Source of the DNA: Aestuariibaculum sediminum
GTDB taxonomy: Bacteria > Bacteroidota > Bacteroidia > Flavobacteriales > Flavobacteriaceae
Assembly (NCBI RefSeq): GCF_014596945.1
Contig: NZ_JACVXB010000007.1
Coordinates: forward strand, 125,171-189,170
Direction of reading: 5' to 3'
DNA: 64,000 nucleotides
Part shown: piece after piece, positions 8,491 to 17,880 of the stretch
Layout: each line of letters opens with the position of its first letter
Numbering within the stretch: the first letter of the stretch is position 1
Program-made: the position numbers and the translations under genes
Notes under the pieces: generated by a model
Told to the model about the DNA's origin: nothing
Database searches by the model: none
Seen by the model: the letters and a program-made list of their open reading frames with translations, nothing else

Positions 8491-9307
8491 CTTTATTTGA
8501 ATTATAGAATAAGATGGCTTTTCTTATGCTTTTGTGCATGTTTAGTAATTGCGTCGCTTTTGTTTCGCTAACACCCAACTCCGACATAATCATTTTAACG
8601 CCCCTGTTAACCAGTTTTTTATTAGAAAGTTGCATATCAATCATTTTATTACCTTTCACTCTTCCCAGTTTTATCATAACAGCTGTTGAAATCATGTTTA
8701 AGGCTAACTTCTGAGCTGTACCTGCTTTCATTCGGGTACTACCAGTTACAAATTCTGGGCCAACGACTAATTCTATAGGGTAATCAACTTCTTTTGATAA
8801 TGGTGAATTTTCGTTGCAAGTTATACAAGCTGTAACAATGTTGTTTTTTTTGGCAGTAGCAACACCTCCAATAACATAAGGCGTTGTTCCTGATGCAGCA
8901 ATTCCTATTAGGACATCCTGAGTATTAATATCATATTCCTGCAATTCTTTCCAAGCCAAGGATGTATCGTCTTCTGCATTTTCAATAGCCTTTCTTAAAG
9001 CCCTATCACCCCCTGCGATTAAGCCAATAACCATATCGTCCGGCACGCCATAGGTTGGCGGACATTCTGATGCATCTAAAACACCCAGTCTACCGCTTGT
9101 GCCTGCCCCAATATAGAATAATCGACCGCCCTCGCTCATTTTAGAATATATAACATCAATTAATGCCTCTAATGGAGGTAACGATTTCTCGACAGCGTAC
9201 GGAACAGTTTTGTCTTCAGCATTAATGCTCTTAAGCAACTGAAGTGTATCCATTTTATCTAAATCTTCATAATTTGAAGATGCTTCTGTTGTTAATTTAT
9301 TTTTCAT
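8483..9307 (-). CDS. murQ: N-acetylmuramic acid 6-phosphate etherase MurQ
   Basis: The enzyme splits the lactyl ether of MurNAc-6-phosphate to GlcNAc-6-phosphate and D-lactate in the cytoplasm. I chose the start MKNKLTTEAS (ATG at 9305-9307) because it begins at the family's conserved LTTE(A/S) N-terminus; an in-frame ATG nine codons upstream is also open. This gives 274 residues. Visible motifs are the SIS-domain phosphosugar loop FYIGAGTSGRLG (64-75) followed by VLDASECPPTYG with E81, and RKAIENAEDD with E109, matching the two glutamates important in E. coli MurQ; then the GTRMKAGTAQK-type block (here GSTRMKAGTAQK). Co-transcribed with GH3 and namZ. No MurNAc kinase gene is adjacent. Confidence 0.95.
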   Translation of the reverse strand: MKNKLTTEASSNYEDLDKMDTLQLLKSINAEDKTVPYAVEKSLPPLEALIDVIYSKMSEGGRLFYIGAGTSGRLGVLDASECPPTYGVPDDMVIGLIAGGDRALRKAIENAEDDTSLAWKELQEYDINTQDVLIGIAASGTTPYVIGGVATAKKNNIVTACITCNENSPLSKEVDYPIELVVGPEFVTGSTRMKAGTAQKLALNMISTAVMIKLGRVKGNKMIDMQLSNKKLVNRGVKMIMSELGVSETKATQLLNMHKSIRKAILFYNSNKDE

Positions 9308-9352
9308 TTCTTTTGTATAAAAGGTAAACCGCAAACATTTAAGGTGTTTACA

Positions 9353-10822
9353 TTAACACCTATTAGAATTTGAATTCATTGTCCTAAAAAGCAACAATCC
9401 TAAGATGGTTAATGCCGCGTTTACAAATATGTTCATAAAGCCAAAATCGAAATTATAACGGCTGGTGAATAAAAAATTTAAAAAGTAGGTAAGAAAAGGC
9501 ATGACAACACAAACGTAAGGTATTGCTTTATCTTTTACTTTTATTTTAGTAAAAATTCCTAACACATAAAGACCCAATAGTGGGCCATAAGTATAACCGG
9601 CTACCTGAAAAATGGTTGTAATAACATCGCCCTTACTTTGAGAAAACAACATGATAATTGTGAAAATCAAAATGGAAAACCCAAATAAGGTTTTGTTTTT
9701 AAGTTTTAGTTTCTCAACGGAATTCTTATGCTTCACATCTAAGAAATCGTGGGTAAAAGATGTTGTTAATGCCGTTAAAGCCGAATCGGCACTAGAAAAC
9801 GATGCTGCGGTAATACCAAGAATAAAACTAATACTGGCCACAACACCAAAATGATTCAAAGAAAGCATAGGAAATAAATTATCTGTATTTAAATACCGTC
9901 CTTGTTCTACCGACAAATTAATGCCATATTTTTCAGCATACAAATACAGCATAACACCCAGTCCTAAGAATAAAAATTGCGTTATGGCTAAAATAAGGCT
10001 AAAGGTTAAAATATTTTTTTGAGCTTCTTTTTGATTCCTACAGGTTAATGATTTTTGCATCATGTTCTGATCCAACCCCACCATGGCAATCGCAATTAAA
10101 ACCCCAGAAATAAATTGCTTAAAAAAATTACTACCAGATTTAAAATCCCAATTAAACACCTTAAAATAATCATGAGTAGTCACTGCTGAAATGGTTTGAT
10201 AAAAATCTAAATTTAAAGCCGATTTAACTACATAAATGGTAATAATCGCTGAGAGAATTAAAAAAAATGTTTGAAGCGTATCTGTCCAAACAATGGTTTT
10301 AATTCCAGAACGATGGGTGTACAACCATATTAAAACTAAAATGATGATTACCGTAGCAAAAAAGGGAACTTTAAAAGCATCAAAAACGGCATACTGTAAA
10401 ATTTTTGCAGCTAAAAGCAACCTTAAGGCAGCTCCAAAGGACTGAGATAATAAAAAGAATAACGACCCTATTTTGTAAGCATTTTTTCCAAAACGGGTTT
10501 CTAAATAAGCATAAATAGAGATTAAATTTAACTTATAATATATAGGAATCAACACATAAGTTATAAACACATACCCAACCACATTACCAAGTACAAACTG
10601 CAAATAGTAAAAATAGTTATTACTTACCATTCCTGGAATAGAAACAAAGGTAACTCCAGACAGGACTGCTCCTATCATTCCAAAAGCAACTACTTGCCAA
10701 GGAGATTTTCTATCCCCTGTATAATAAGAGTCCTCGCTGGTCTTTTTTGAAACGCGATATGAAATCAACATTAAGACGCCAAAATAAGATGCGATAATAA
10801 CTAAAACAAGCGATGCATTCAT
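9353..10822 (-). CDS. Sodium/solute symporter (SSS family), probable amino-sugar importer
   Basis: 489 residues, about 13 hydrophobic helices throughout, with SSS family landmarks: SEDSYYTGDRKSPWQVVAFGM near the N-terminus, LSGVTFVSIPG, VWTDTLQTFFL, and GLDQNMMQKSLTCR around 245-260. Inner-membrane sodium-coupled uptake is expected. Its place between susD and murQ suggests that it imports MurNAc or a MurNAc-containing sugar, as the transporter in the Tannerella murTKQ locus does; this is inferred from position. Only 45 bases separate it from the chosen murQ start. A 205-base gap with a hairpin separates it from susD. Confidence 0.85.
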   Translation of the reverse strand: MNASLVLVIIASYFGVLMLISYRVSKKTSEDSYYTGDRKSPWQVVAFGMIGAVLSGVTFVSIPGMVSNNYFYYLQFVLGNVVGYVFITYVLIPIYYKLNLISIYAYLETRFGKNAYKIGSLFFLLSQSFGAALRLLLAAKILQYAVFDAFKVPFFATVIIILVLIWLYTHRSGIKTIVWTDTLQTFFLILSAIITIYVVKSALNLDFYQTISAVTTHDYFKVFNWDFKSGSNFFKQFISGVLIAIAMVGLDQNMMQKSLTCRNQKEAQKNILTFSLILAITQFLFLGLGVMLYLYAEKYGINLSVEQGRYLNTDNLFPMLSLNHFGVVASISFILGITAASFSSADSALTALTTSFTHDFLDVKHKNSVEKLKLKNKTLFGFSILIFTIIMLFSQSKGDVITTIFQVAGYTYGPLLGLYVLGIFTKIKVKDKAIPYVCVVMPFLTYFLNFLFTSRYNFDFGFMNIFVNAALTILGLLLFRTMNSNSNRC

Positions 10823-10950
10823 GAATTTACTGGAATTAAAATTATTCTTGGTAGGTTACTTTTAAAGCATACTTTTCTTACCCAAAGTATACGCTCAGGT
10901 TTATTCGTGTTTTGAAAAATTTTTCAGAAACAGTCATCATGTTGAAAATT

Positions 10951-10979
10951 GGGGAGAAAAACACATTTACTTTCTCCCC
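10951..10979 (-). terminator. Hairpin between susD and symporter (attenuator or partial terminator)
   Basis: GGGGAGAAA (10951-10959) pairs with TTTCTCCCC (10971-10979). Downstream on the minus strand the sequence is only moderately T-rich. It probably lowers expression of the cytoplasmic genes relative to the outer-membrane susCD pair. Confidence 0.5.
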
Positions 10980-11027
10980 TTTCTCACAAACTATTGACTA
11001 TAAAAAATTATGAATAAAATGTTTAAA

Positions 11028-12524
11028 CTATTCTTTGTCCCACCACATTCTTGTTAACAAACCATCTCCACCTTGCTGCTGAATAGCCAGCTCAACATTG
11101 TCTGGGTTATTAAGTTTTTCTGAAGCAGGATAAACCAAACGTCTTGGGATTTCTCCGCCTGTTAAAGTTGCGGCCACATCGGCAGCAACAAGTTCAGGAT
11201 ATCCAGAACGTTTCCAATTAGAAAAAGTTTCTAAACCATTTCCAAAAGTCGCCACCCAATACTGCTCATTTATCATTTTTAATGCCTGATTTGAATCGAA
11301 TGGATTTGCCGTTAAATAATCATTTATTTGAGTCGACGTAATACCAACTCCGTGACCATACATCGACAAATAATCCATTGCTGCAGTAACGCCGGCGTTA
11401 TAGTGAGCTTCAACATCGCCGCCGGCTAAGCCCCAACGCTCTGCTGCTTCTGCTAACATAAATTCAACTTCGGCATAGGTTTGAAAGAAAAATGGCGCAT
11501 CATAAATTACCACTCCAGAACCTCCAAAAATATTAATGTTTGGCTTAGAATTGGCCTCTCCTCTACTGGCATTATTTATATCTTGACCTTCCTGAAGTGC
11601 AAAATCTGTATTTCCATCAACTGTAGAACATAAAACCGAAGTACGCGGATCATTTCTATCTTTCAAGAAATCCATTAAGGTTTTAGAAATTTTCACTTGT
11701 GTTGATGCTCTTGAGGTAAAACATTTCGTTAAAGGGTTTACATTTGGTCCCCCATCGTTAGGGGAATTTTCGTATTGCGTATAAGCTATATCCGCATTAC
11801 TTTCCATAACTCCACCGCTAATAGCCTTTGCTGCCCAAGCCTGAGCAGAGGCATTATCTACTTTCACCATACGCATCGCCAGACGTAACATTAATGAATT
11901 TGCGAATTTTTTCCATTTCATGTTATCACCACCGTAAAGTAAATCGGCTGAACCGTAAGAATTAGGTCCTGCTGTATTTAAAACGGTCGCAGCTTCTTCA
12001 AGAGTTTGAAGCATATCGGCATAAATATCACTTTGTTTATCATATTTAGGAAAACGAATGCCTTCTAAAAAACCTTTTCCAGCTTCGCTATAAGGAATAT
12101 CGCCATACAAATCGGTTAAACGACTAAATATCAACACTTTTTGAATTCTAGCAATGGCAAGATCGGCAGCTGCGGTTGGCGAATTACTGGACTCCAATTG
12201 TGCTTCTAAATCAACTATGTTTTTTACTGTTGTTCTAAATTGTTCTTCAAAAAACCAATGTGTATTTCCTTCTTTGTACAAAAACGAAACATAAGAGGTA
12301 TTGTTTAAATGCTGAATATTTTGCATTAAGTGAATAACATTCCAGAATAAATAAGCCACATAATTACTTCCTCCAGTATACAGTTGAATATAAGTTAATT
12401 TAGTAGCAGGATCTAATTGCGTTGGTTTGGTGGGATTTACGTTAATGTCTTCAAATCCTTTATCACAAGACCCAAACAATACAACAATCGCTAGTATAGA
12501 CAGTATTTTTTTCATCTTTTTCAT
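11028..12524 (-). CDS. SusD/RagB-like nutrient-binding outer-membrane lipoprotein
   Basis: 498 residues with a lipoprotein signal (MKKMKKILSILAIVVLFGSC, Cys20) followed by DKGFEDINVNPTKP, the start typical of the SusD-like_2 family. TPR-type helices and family blocks (DLYGDIPYSEAG near 142, DIYADMLQTLEEA, MRLAMRMVKVD, FMLAEAAERW near 355, and a C-terminal RRLVYPASEKLNNPDN) are present. It caps the SusC porin on the cell surface and captures ligand. It lies 3 bases after susC. From the neighbouring murQ, namZ and GH3, the ligand is probably a peptidoglycan-derived glycan. Confidence 0.93.
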   Translation of the reverse strand: MKKMKKILSILAIVVLFGSCDKGFEDINVNPTKPTQLDPATKLTYIQLYTGGSNYVAYLFWNVIHLMQNIQHLNNTSYVSFLYKEGNTHWFFEEQFRTTVKNIVDLEAQLESSNSPTAAADLAIARIQKVLIFSRLTDLYGDIPYSEAGKGFLEGIRFPKYDKQSDIYADMLQTLEEAATVLNTAGPNSYGSADLLYGGDNMKWKKFANSLMLRLAMRMVKVDNASAQAWAAKAISGGVMESNADIAYTQYENSPNDGGPNVNPLTKCFTSRASTQVKISKTLMDFLKDRNDPRTSVLCSTVDGNTDFALQEGQDINNASRGEANSKPNINIFGGSGVVIYDAPFFFQTYAEVEFMLAEAAERWGLAGGDVEAHYNAGVTAAMDYLSMYGHGVGITSTQINDYLTANPFDSNQALKMINEQYWVATFGNGLETFSNWKRSGYPELVAADVAATLTGGEIPRRLVYPASEKLNNPDNVELAIQQQGGDGLLTRMWWDKE

Positions 12525-12527
12525 TTT

Positions 12528-15500
12528 TTAAAATTTAACATTTACAGTAAATCCATAACTTCTTGTTGAAGGTAAACCGAAACGCTCGATACCTTGAGAG
12601 TTCAAATTGTTCAGTGCCGACTCTGGATCAACATTATCAATAGACTTAGAAATGAAGAATAAGTTTCTTCCTATTAAGGATAAACGTACATCTTTTATAA
12701 AAAGATTTTTTAACGCCTCGCTAGGCAAGCTATACGAAAGACTCAACTCTCTAAATTTAACGAAGTCTGTACTGTAAACAAACTCTTCAGAAATACCACG
12801 GCTTTCCTCGGCAACTAAACCATAATAAGTTCTTAAATTTTCAGGTGCTACTGTAATACTAAATGGGTCGCCAGTGGCGTCGTCTATACCCGAAACTACC
12901 AAACCATCTTCACGTCCTTCTAAGGTTTTTTTATGCAACCCTCTTAGCATAAGTTCGCGGTTTGTACCAGAGTGCACACTTCCACCAAACTTGGCGTCGA
13001 TTAAAAAGCTTAAACTTAAGTTTTTGTAGTTAAACCTATTTGAAAAACCTAATGTATAAGGTGCTACACCATTACCTAAAATTTTGTTTTCACCTTGCAC
13101 TGGTTTAGGTATAGTTCCTGTTAAATCGTACATAATATTACCTGCTTCATCGCGCTTGTATGATGACCCGTAGATTACCCCGTAATTTTCACCTACTATG
13201 TGTGAAATTATCGCAGTTCGAGATCTCGTTTGACTACCATCCACATTTATAGGAGTATCTTCATCGTCGGTAGAAACAATTTCACTATCGTTATATCCTA
13301 AGTTAAACGACGTATTCCATGAAAAGTTTTCCGTTTTTACAGGCGCACCACCAATAAGTAACTCAAGTCCCTGATTTTCTAACTCTCCAATATTTAATAT
13401 AGAAGAAGTAAAACCTGAAGATTGCGAAGCTGCTGCCCTAACAATATCATTTGTTGTATTATTTTTATAATAGGCTATATCTAAGTTAAATCGGTTATTG
13501 AAAAAGCGCCCTTCTAAACCAAATTCCAACTCATTTTTTTGAAAAGGCACTAAATTTGGATTTGGAATAGAATTTCCGTTTAACTGCCCAAACGATTGCC
13601 CTTGGAAGGAACCTGTAACGGCATAATCTAAATTTAAAGCATAAGCATTTTGAGCCCCACCAGCAACTTGCGCATAACTTGATCTAACCTTTAGATAGTT
13701 TATAGGGTCAGGAAGATTTAAGGCTTCGCTAAGCAGTAAACTTCCACTTAAAGACCAGTAAAAATCATTGTTTGGAGATTCTTTACCAGGGAACGACAAC
13801 GTTGAAAACCAGTCATTTCTTCCTGTAAAGGTTACATATAAAAACTGGTCGTAATCCACCTCAAACGAACCATAAACTGAATTTGTTTTTGTTTTAAAAT
13901 AACTATTTGTTGGCTCGGGTAATGTTGTATTATTCAAATCCTCTAACCCTACCACTATAAAACCTCTACCTAAAGCACTTAAAGACTCGAAGGTATTAAC
14001 TCTCGTATTTGCACCTATTATTGAATTGGTTGAAAATTTATCGGTTAAACTTTTATCTACTCCAATCATGAAATCACCATTAAATGAAGCGTAAATAGAT
14101 TTATTTTGAGTTAACTCCCCTGTAGGCCTGTAGGCAGTACCAAATGGAGTTACTCGCATTCTTGATAAGGTATACGTATCTAAACCAGCTCTACCTGTTG
14201 CATATAACCAATCTGTAAAATCGTAGCGCAACGTTGTAGATGCAATAAAGCGATTTTTCCTATCATCATTATTAAAATGATTAGACACCCAATACGGATT
14301 CGTAATAAACTGACTTGGTTGAAATAGAAGCTCAGTACCTTCTTCATTAGCTCCTGGTTGTAAATCGTAGACATTTAAAGAACTTGGCAACACAAATGCC
14401 ACTGTATTCGCATTTCCCGGAGTATCACCAAGATTTACCCTATTATGTACTTTTTCAAGAATATATTTAGCATTTACGGTAGATGTTAATTTGGGATTTA
14501 TTTTCGACATTGCATTTAAAGATAATGACTTTCTATTCAATGTCGAACTCGGAAAAATATCCTTGTTATCTAAATTAGAAAACGAAAAACGGTAATTAAA
14601 GTCTTCACCAGCCTTAGTTAAAGCCAACGTATTAATCGCCGTTGTTCCAGTTTTATAAAACTTATCCAAATTATTACCAGTATAAGAATATGGTCGTTTT
14701 ACGCCATCCCAGTTATATACTGATGATCCATCCATTTTGGCTCCCCATGATTGAAGCGCGAAAGTAAAAGCATCGTCTATAGCTAAGGCTTCATCGGCAA
14801 TTTCTACTGGAACACCATTATCATCGTATTCAAAACCTGGTTTCAAACCTTGACTTCCTTGCCCGTAAGTAGTTTGCAAATCCTGAATTCCAGTATTTAC
14901 CTGATCGAACATATAAGAACTGGAGTACTCAACACCAAAACCCTGATTACCTTTACCCGATTTAGTGGTTATCATAATTACCCCATTTGAAGCTAAGGAC
15001 CCGTATAATGCCGCAGCAGAACTACCTTTTAGCACGGATACAGATTCGATATCATCAGGATTGATAGAGGAAATATCATCACCACCATCACCAGTTCCGT
15101 CGTTGGTAGGCCCCACTACCGAACCATTAGTGTTATTAATAATTGGAATACCATCTACCACATAAAGCGGTTGGTTATTTCCTGTTAACGAACTTGCTCC
15201 ACGAATAATAACTCTGGTAGACCCAGCGGCACCAGTACTAGCCGTAGAAATATTAACACCGGCAACCTTACCTTGTAGCGCATTAACTGCATTGGTTGTC
15301 TTTACCTGTGACACCTCGTCGCCTCCAACTTCAGTAAGGGCATAGCCTAGTGCTTTAGCTTCCCTTTTTATACCTAAAGCAGTAACTACCACTTCATCTA
15401 AACTGGTAGTATCTTCTTCAAGACTAACACTTATATTTTGGGCTGCACCCTCGAGGGTTATGGATGTTTTTTTATACCCCAAAAAACTAAATACTAATAC

Positions 15501-15716
15501 TTTGCCTTGAGCATTGTCGAGTGATATTGAAAACTCCCCATCGAAGTTTGTAACACTTCCTTTAGACATGCCTTCAACAGCAACATTTACTCCTGCCAAT
15601 GGAATACCTGTTCCCTTATCGGTAACAGTACCAGAAATTGCTTCTTCCTGCGCAAAGGAATACTGCGCAAAACATAACAAGACCATGGTAATTAATTGAA
15701 AATAGACTCTTTTCAT
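12528..15716 (-). CDS. SusC/RagA-type TonB-dependent outer-membrane transporter
   Basis: 1062 residues, full length for the family. Order: signal peptide (1-22, cleaved at YSFAQ/E), a carboxypeptidase-regulatory-like domain at about 25-100 (SGTVTDKGTGIPLAGVNV, TNFDGEFSISL), TonB box region DEVVVTALGIKREAKALGY near 106-124, plug domain (QGKVAGVNIS, TRVIIRGASSLTG, PLYVVDGIPI), then a beta-barrel ending in the aromatic tail TRSYGFTVNVKF. It imports oligosaccharide fragments through the outer membrane in partnership with the SusD immediately downstream. A long inverted repeat containing a putative DeoR-type operator lies 48 bases upstream. Confidence 0.97.
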   Translation of the reverse strand: MKRVYFQLITMVLLCFAQYSFAQEEAISGTVTDKGTGIPLAGVNVAVEGMSKGSVTNFDGEFSISLDNAQGKVLVFSFLGYKKTSITLEGAAQNISVSLEEDTTSLDEVVVTALGIKREAKALGYALTEVGGDEVSQVKTTNAVNALQGKVAGVNISTASTGAAGSTRVIIRGASSLTGNNQPLYVVDGIPIINNTNGSVVGPTNDGTGDGGDDISSINPDDIESVSVLKGSSAAALYGSLASNGVIMITTKSGKGNQGFGVEYSSSYMFDQVNTGIQDLQTTYGQGSQGLKPGFEYDDNGVPVEIADEALAIDDAFTFALQSWGAKMDGSSVYNWDGVKRPYSYTGNNLDKFYKTGTTAINTLALTKAGEDFNYRFSFSNLDNKDIFPSSTLNRKSLSLNAMSKINPKLTSTVNAKYILEKVHNRVNLGDTPGNANTVAFVLPSSLNVYDLQPGANEEGTELLFQPSQFITNPYWVSNHFNNDDRKNRFIASTTLRYDFTDWLYATGRAGLDTYTLSRMRVTPFGTAYRPTGELTQNKSIYASFNGDFMIGVDKSLTDKFSTNSIIGANTRVNTFESLSALGRGFIVVGLEDLNNTTLPEPTNSYFKTKTNSVYGSFEVDYDQFLYVTFTGRNDWFSTLSFPGKESPNNDFYWSLSGSLLLSEALNLPDPINYLKVRSSYAQVAGGAQNAYALNLDYAVTGSFQGQSFGQLNGNSIPNPNLVPFQKNELEFGLEGRFFNNRFNLDIAYYKNNTTNDIVRAAASQSSGFTSSILNIGELENQGLELLIGGAPVKTENFSWNTSFNLGYNDSEIVSTDDEDTPINVDGSQTRSRTAIISHIVGENYGVIYGSSYKRDEAGNIMYDLTGTIPKPVQGENKILGNGVAPYTLGFSNRFNYKNLSLSFLIDAKFGGSVHSGTNRELMLRGLHKKTLEGREDGLVVSGIDDATGDPFSITVAPENLRTYYGLVAEESRGISEEFVYSTDFVKFRELSLSYSLPSEALKNLFIKDVRLSLIGRNLFFISKSIDNVDPESALNNLNSQGIERFGLPSTRSYGFTVNVKF

Positions 15717-15763
15717 ATGGTTTAAATTAAGTTAGTTATGCGAAATTTATAAAAAATAAATAA

Positions 15764-15802
15764 TAAAACCTGCAAAATTATGCATTTTTTTTGCAGGTTT
15801 TA
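15764..15802. terminator. 14-bp perfect inverted repeat between nagX and susC
   Basis: TAAAACCTGCAAAA (15764-15777) pairs exactly with TTTTGCAGGTTTTA (15789-15802) around an 11-base loop. It is downstream of nagX on the minus strand with T-rich flanks, so it can terminate nagX transcription. It also overlaps the operator-like site 15771-15784 in front of susC. Confidence 0.65.
15771..15784 (-). promoter_or_regulatory. Candidate DeoR-type operator upstream of susC
   Basis: The minus strand reads TGCATAATTTTGCA, identical to the site at 17048-17061 between nagX and the DeoR gene. It has TGCA half-sites in an imperfect dyad. It lies 55 bases upstream of the susC start. Confidence 0.55.
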
Positions 15803-15853
15803 TTTTATTGAAAGCATATTTTAACTTAAAACACGCGAAAACACTAATAAAAT

Positions 15854-16969
15854 TTAGATTTTAATAAATATTTTACGTTTATATAAAAAATAACAAACAA
15901 ACCAGAAAACCAAAATATGAACCAAAGCGAACAGTAAAGAGCCATTCATAGGACCAGCTAACGGACTAAATATGTGTTCAAATAAATATTTATACCCTGA
16001 AACTTTCTCACCTACTACCTTATCATTTACATGAATTAAATAACTCATTGTTTTCACATACAATCCGGATATTACAAAAATAAATAAAGGATTCATCCCG
16101 AAATGAACAAAAGGCACTGTCCACTTTCGAAAGCCTTTATAATCAATAATAAATATTAATACCGCCAAAAACCCACACCCGATACCTGCGGTGTAAAGCA
16201 CATACGAACTTGTCCAGATAGGTTTATTTATAGGAAACCAAACACCCCATATTAATCCTAAAATCACCATGATAGTCCCAACAACAATTAGCTTCCTTAT
16301 TTTTGAAACCACAGCAGAATTCACACTTAAAATCTGACCTATAAAAAAACCAATAATAACCGTTCCTACGGAAGGAATTGCAGACAAAATACCTTCAGGA
16401 TCAAATGGTATACCAAATCCTTTATATATATGCTGCTCCCCAAGAAGCCACAGGTCTAAGCTCCTAACTCTATTATTTTCAAGGGATACAAGATCCTCAG
16501 CACCAAACCCCATCACACCCCAATACCCAAGTAAAATTGCAAATAAAGCGATTAATAAACCACGTCTATTTAAACTTAAACACATTATAGCTCCAACACC
16601 ATAAGCCAATGCTATGCGTTGTAAAACACCCATGATTCGAACCTCTGAAAAATTAAAAAAAGGATACAAATTCAAAAAAAGACCTATCAAAAATATTATT
16701 GCTGTACGCTTTATAATTTTAAAAAATGTTACCGTAGATAATTGTGTTTCATATTTTTTAAATGAAAACCAAACTGAAATCCCTACTATAAACAAAAAAA
16801 ACGGAAACACTAAATCGGTTGGTGTACAGCCATGCCATTTCGCATGCCTTAGCGGACTATACACATAAGTCCAGCTACCTGGCGTGTTTACTAAAATCAT
16901 AAAAGAAATCGTAATCCCCCTTAGAACATCGAGAGAAAGTAACCGTTTTGATGTATCCAAACTTTTCAT
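15854..16969 (-). CDS. nagX: NagX-like membrane acyltransferase (HGSNAT / DUF5009 family)
   Basis: 371 residues with about ten membrane helices. The N-terminus SKRLLSLDVLRGITISFMIL is the signature of the family related to human heparan-alpha-glucosaminide N-acetyltransferase. RHAKWHGCTPTDLVFPFFLFIVG (about 41-64) carries the conserved histidine (WHG) that serves as acetyl acceptor in HGSNAT. Bacterial homologues (NagX) sit in GlcNAc utilisation regulons. Here it lies between the DeoR regulator (divergent) and susC (same strand), in the peptidoglycan amino-sugar locus. The reaction in bacteria is not settled; transfer of acetyl groups to amino sugars is the likely idea. Confidence 0.8.
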   Translation of the reverse strand: MKSLDTSKRLLSLDVLRGITISFMILVNTPGSWTYVYSPLRHAKWHGCTPTDLVFPFFLFIVGISVWFSFKKYETQLSTVTFFKIIKRTAIIFLIGLFLNLYPFFNFSEVRIMGVLQRIALAYGVGAIMCLSLNRRGLLIALFAILLGYWGVMGFGAEDLVSLENNRVRSLDLWLLGEQHIYKGFGIPFDPEGILSAIPSVGTVIIGFFIGQILSVNSAVVSKIRKLIVVGTIMVILGLIWGVWFPINKPIWTSSYVLYTAGIGCGFLAVLIFIIDYKGFRKWTVPFVHFGMNPLFIFVISGLYVKTMSYLIHVNDKVVGEKVSGYKYLFEHIFSPLAGPMNGSLLFALVHILVFWFVCYFLYKRKIFIKI

Positions 16970-16997
16970 TAATTTACTTTATATTAACATTGCAATT

Positions 16998-17005
16998 CAA
17001 ATATA
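16998..17005 (-). promoter_or_regulatory. Candidate -7 box for nagX
   Basis: The minus strand reads TATATTTG, an exact TAnnTTTG match, 29 bases upstream of the nagX start. No clear -33 TTG is seen. Confidence 0.45.
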
Positions 17006-17047
17006 TAATTATTTTTGCTTTAAATTGCACGTTTGAACTTAAATAAC

Positions 17048-17061
17048 TGCATAATTTTGCA
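17048..17061 (+). promoter_or_regulatory. Candidate DeoR-type operator in the nagX-deoR divergent region
   Basis: TGCATAATTTTGCA, identical to the site in front of susC. It directly abuts a -7-like TATATTTA (17062-17069) for the deoR gene, a position suited to autorepression. Confidence 0.55.
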
Positions 17062-17127
17062 TATATTTACATCAATACAGCATATATTTTTCGAATCGCA
17101 CTATTAATTAGGTACAACCATTTATTT

Positions 17128-17877
17128 ATGAAAAAAAAGGAACGCCAACAAAAAGTCATAGACGAAGTAAGCATTAACAGGAAAGTAACTTCAAGTTATC
17201 TTTCTGAAAAATTAAAAGTCTCTGAAGACACCATAAGACGCGATATAAAAGAATTACACGATAAAGGGTTGCTTACAAAAGTGCACGGTGGTGCAATTTC
17301 AACCATACAAAAGCTTTACCATTATAATGAGGATATTATTTATAATAGAGAAAGCAAAGTAAGAATTGCTCAGAAAGCTATTTCACTCATCGAAGACGGC
17401 ATGGTTATCATTATAAGTGGAGGGACAACTAATTTAATGTTAGCAAAATTACTACCCAAAGACCTTAAAGCAACAATATACACTTACAGCCTGCCAATTG
17501 CTATGCAGCTTACTGAACACCCACTTATTGAAACCATTTTTATTGGTGGTAAAATTCACCGAAATTCAATGGTTACCATCGGCATTGATGTTATCCAGTA
17601 CCTATCTAATGTAAGGGCAAATATTTGTTTTGTTGGTGTGAGCGCGTTAAATACAGAACAAGGTATCACCGATGAAGGCTACGAAGTATCTTTAATTAAA
17701 AAGGCCATGATGAATGCTTCGGATCGTTCTGTGTTTTTGGCCACTACCAACAAACTTAACATCAGACATAGTTATGACGTTTGCAACCTTAAAGAAATTG
17801 ACACATTAGTAACCGATTTAGATGATGATTGCCCAACAAGAAGTACGTTTATCAATGCAGGTGTTACGGTACTATAA
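17128..17877 (+). CDS. DeoR/GlpR family transcriptional regulator
   Basis: 249 residues, normal family length. The N-terminal HTH (residues 1-57) ends in the DeoR signature SEDTIRRDIKELHDKGLLTKVHGG. The C-terminal phosphosugar-sensing domain has the ISGGTTN loop near 96-102, FIGGKIHRNSMVTIG near 149-163, and FVGVSALNTEQGITDEGYE near 175-193. It probably senses an amino-sugar phosphate and represses nagX and the susC operon through the shared TGCATAATTTTGCA sites. It is divergent from nagX (158-base gap). The ATG follows a weak A-rich leader, as usual in this phylum. Confidence 0.92.
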   Translation: MKKKERQQKVIDEVSINRKVTSSYLSEKLKVSEDTIRRDIKELHDKGLLTKVHGGAISTIQKLYHYNEDIIYNRESKVRIAQKAISLIEDGMVIIISGGTTNLMLAKLLPKDLKATIYTYSLPIAMQLTEHPLIETIFIGGKIHRNSMVTIGIDVIQYLSNVRANICFVGVSALNTEQGITDEGYEVSLIKKAMMNASDRSVFLATTNKLNIRHSYDVCNLKEIDTLVTDLDDDCPTRSTFINAGVTVL

Positions 17878-17880
17878 ACA

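Noticed and set aside
10823..11027. Searching the operon gaps for a MurNAc kinase or a small PTS protein
   Set aside because: No frame of suitable length or phosphate-binding motif exists in any gap from 5.5 to 18 kb.
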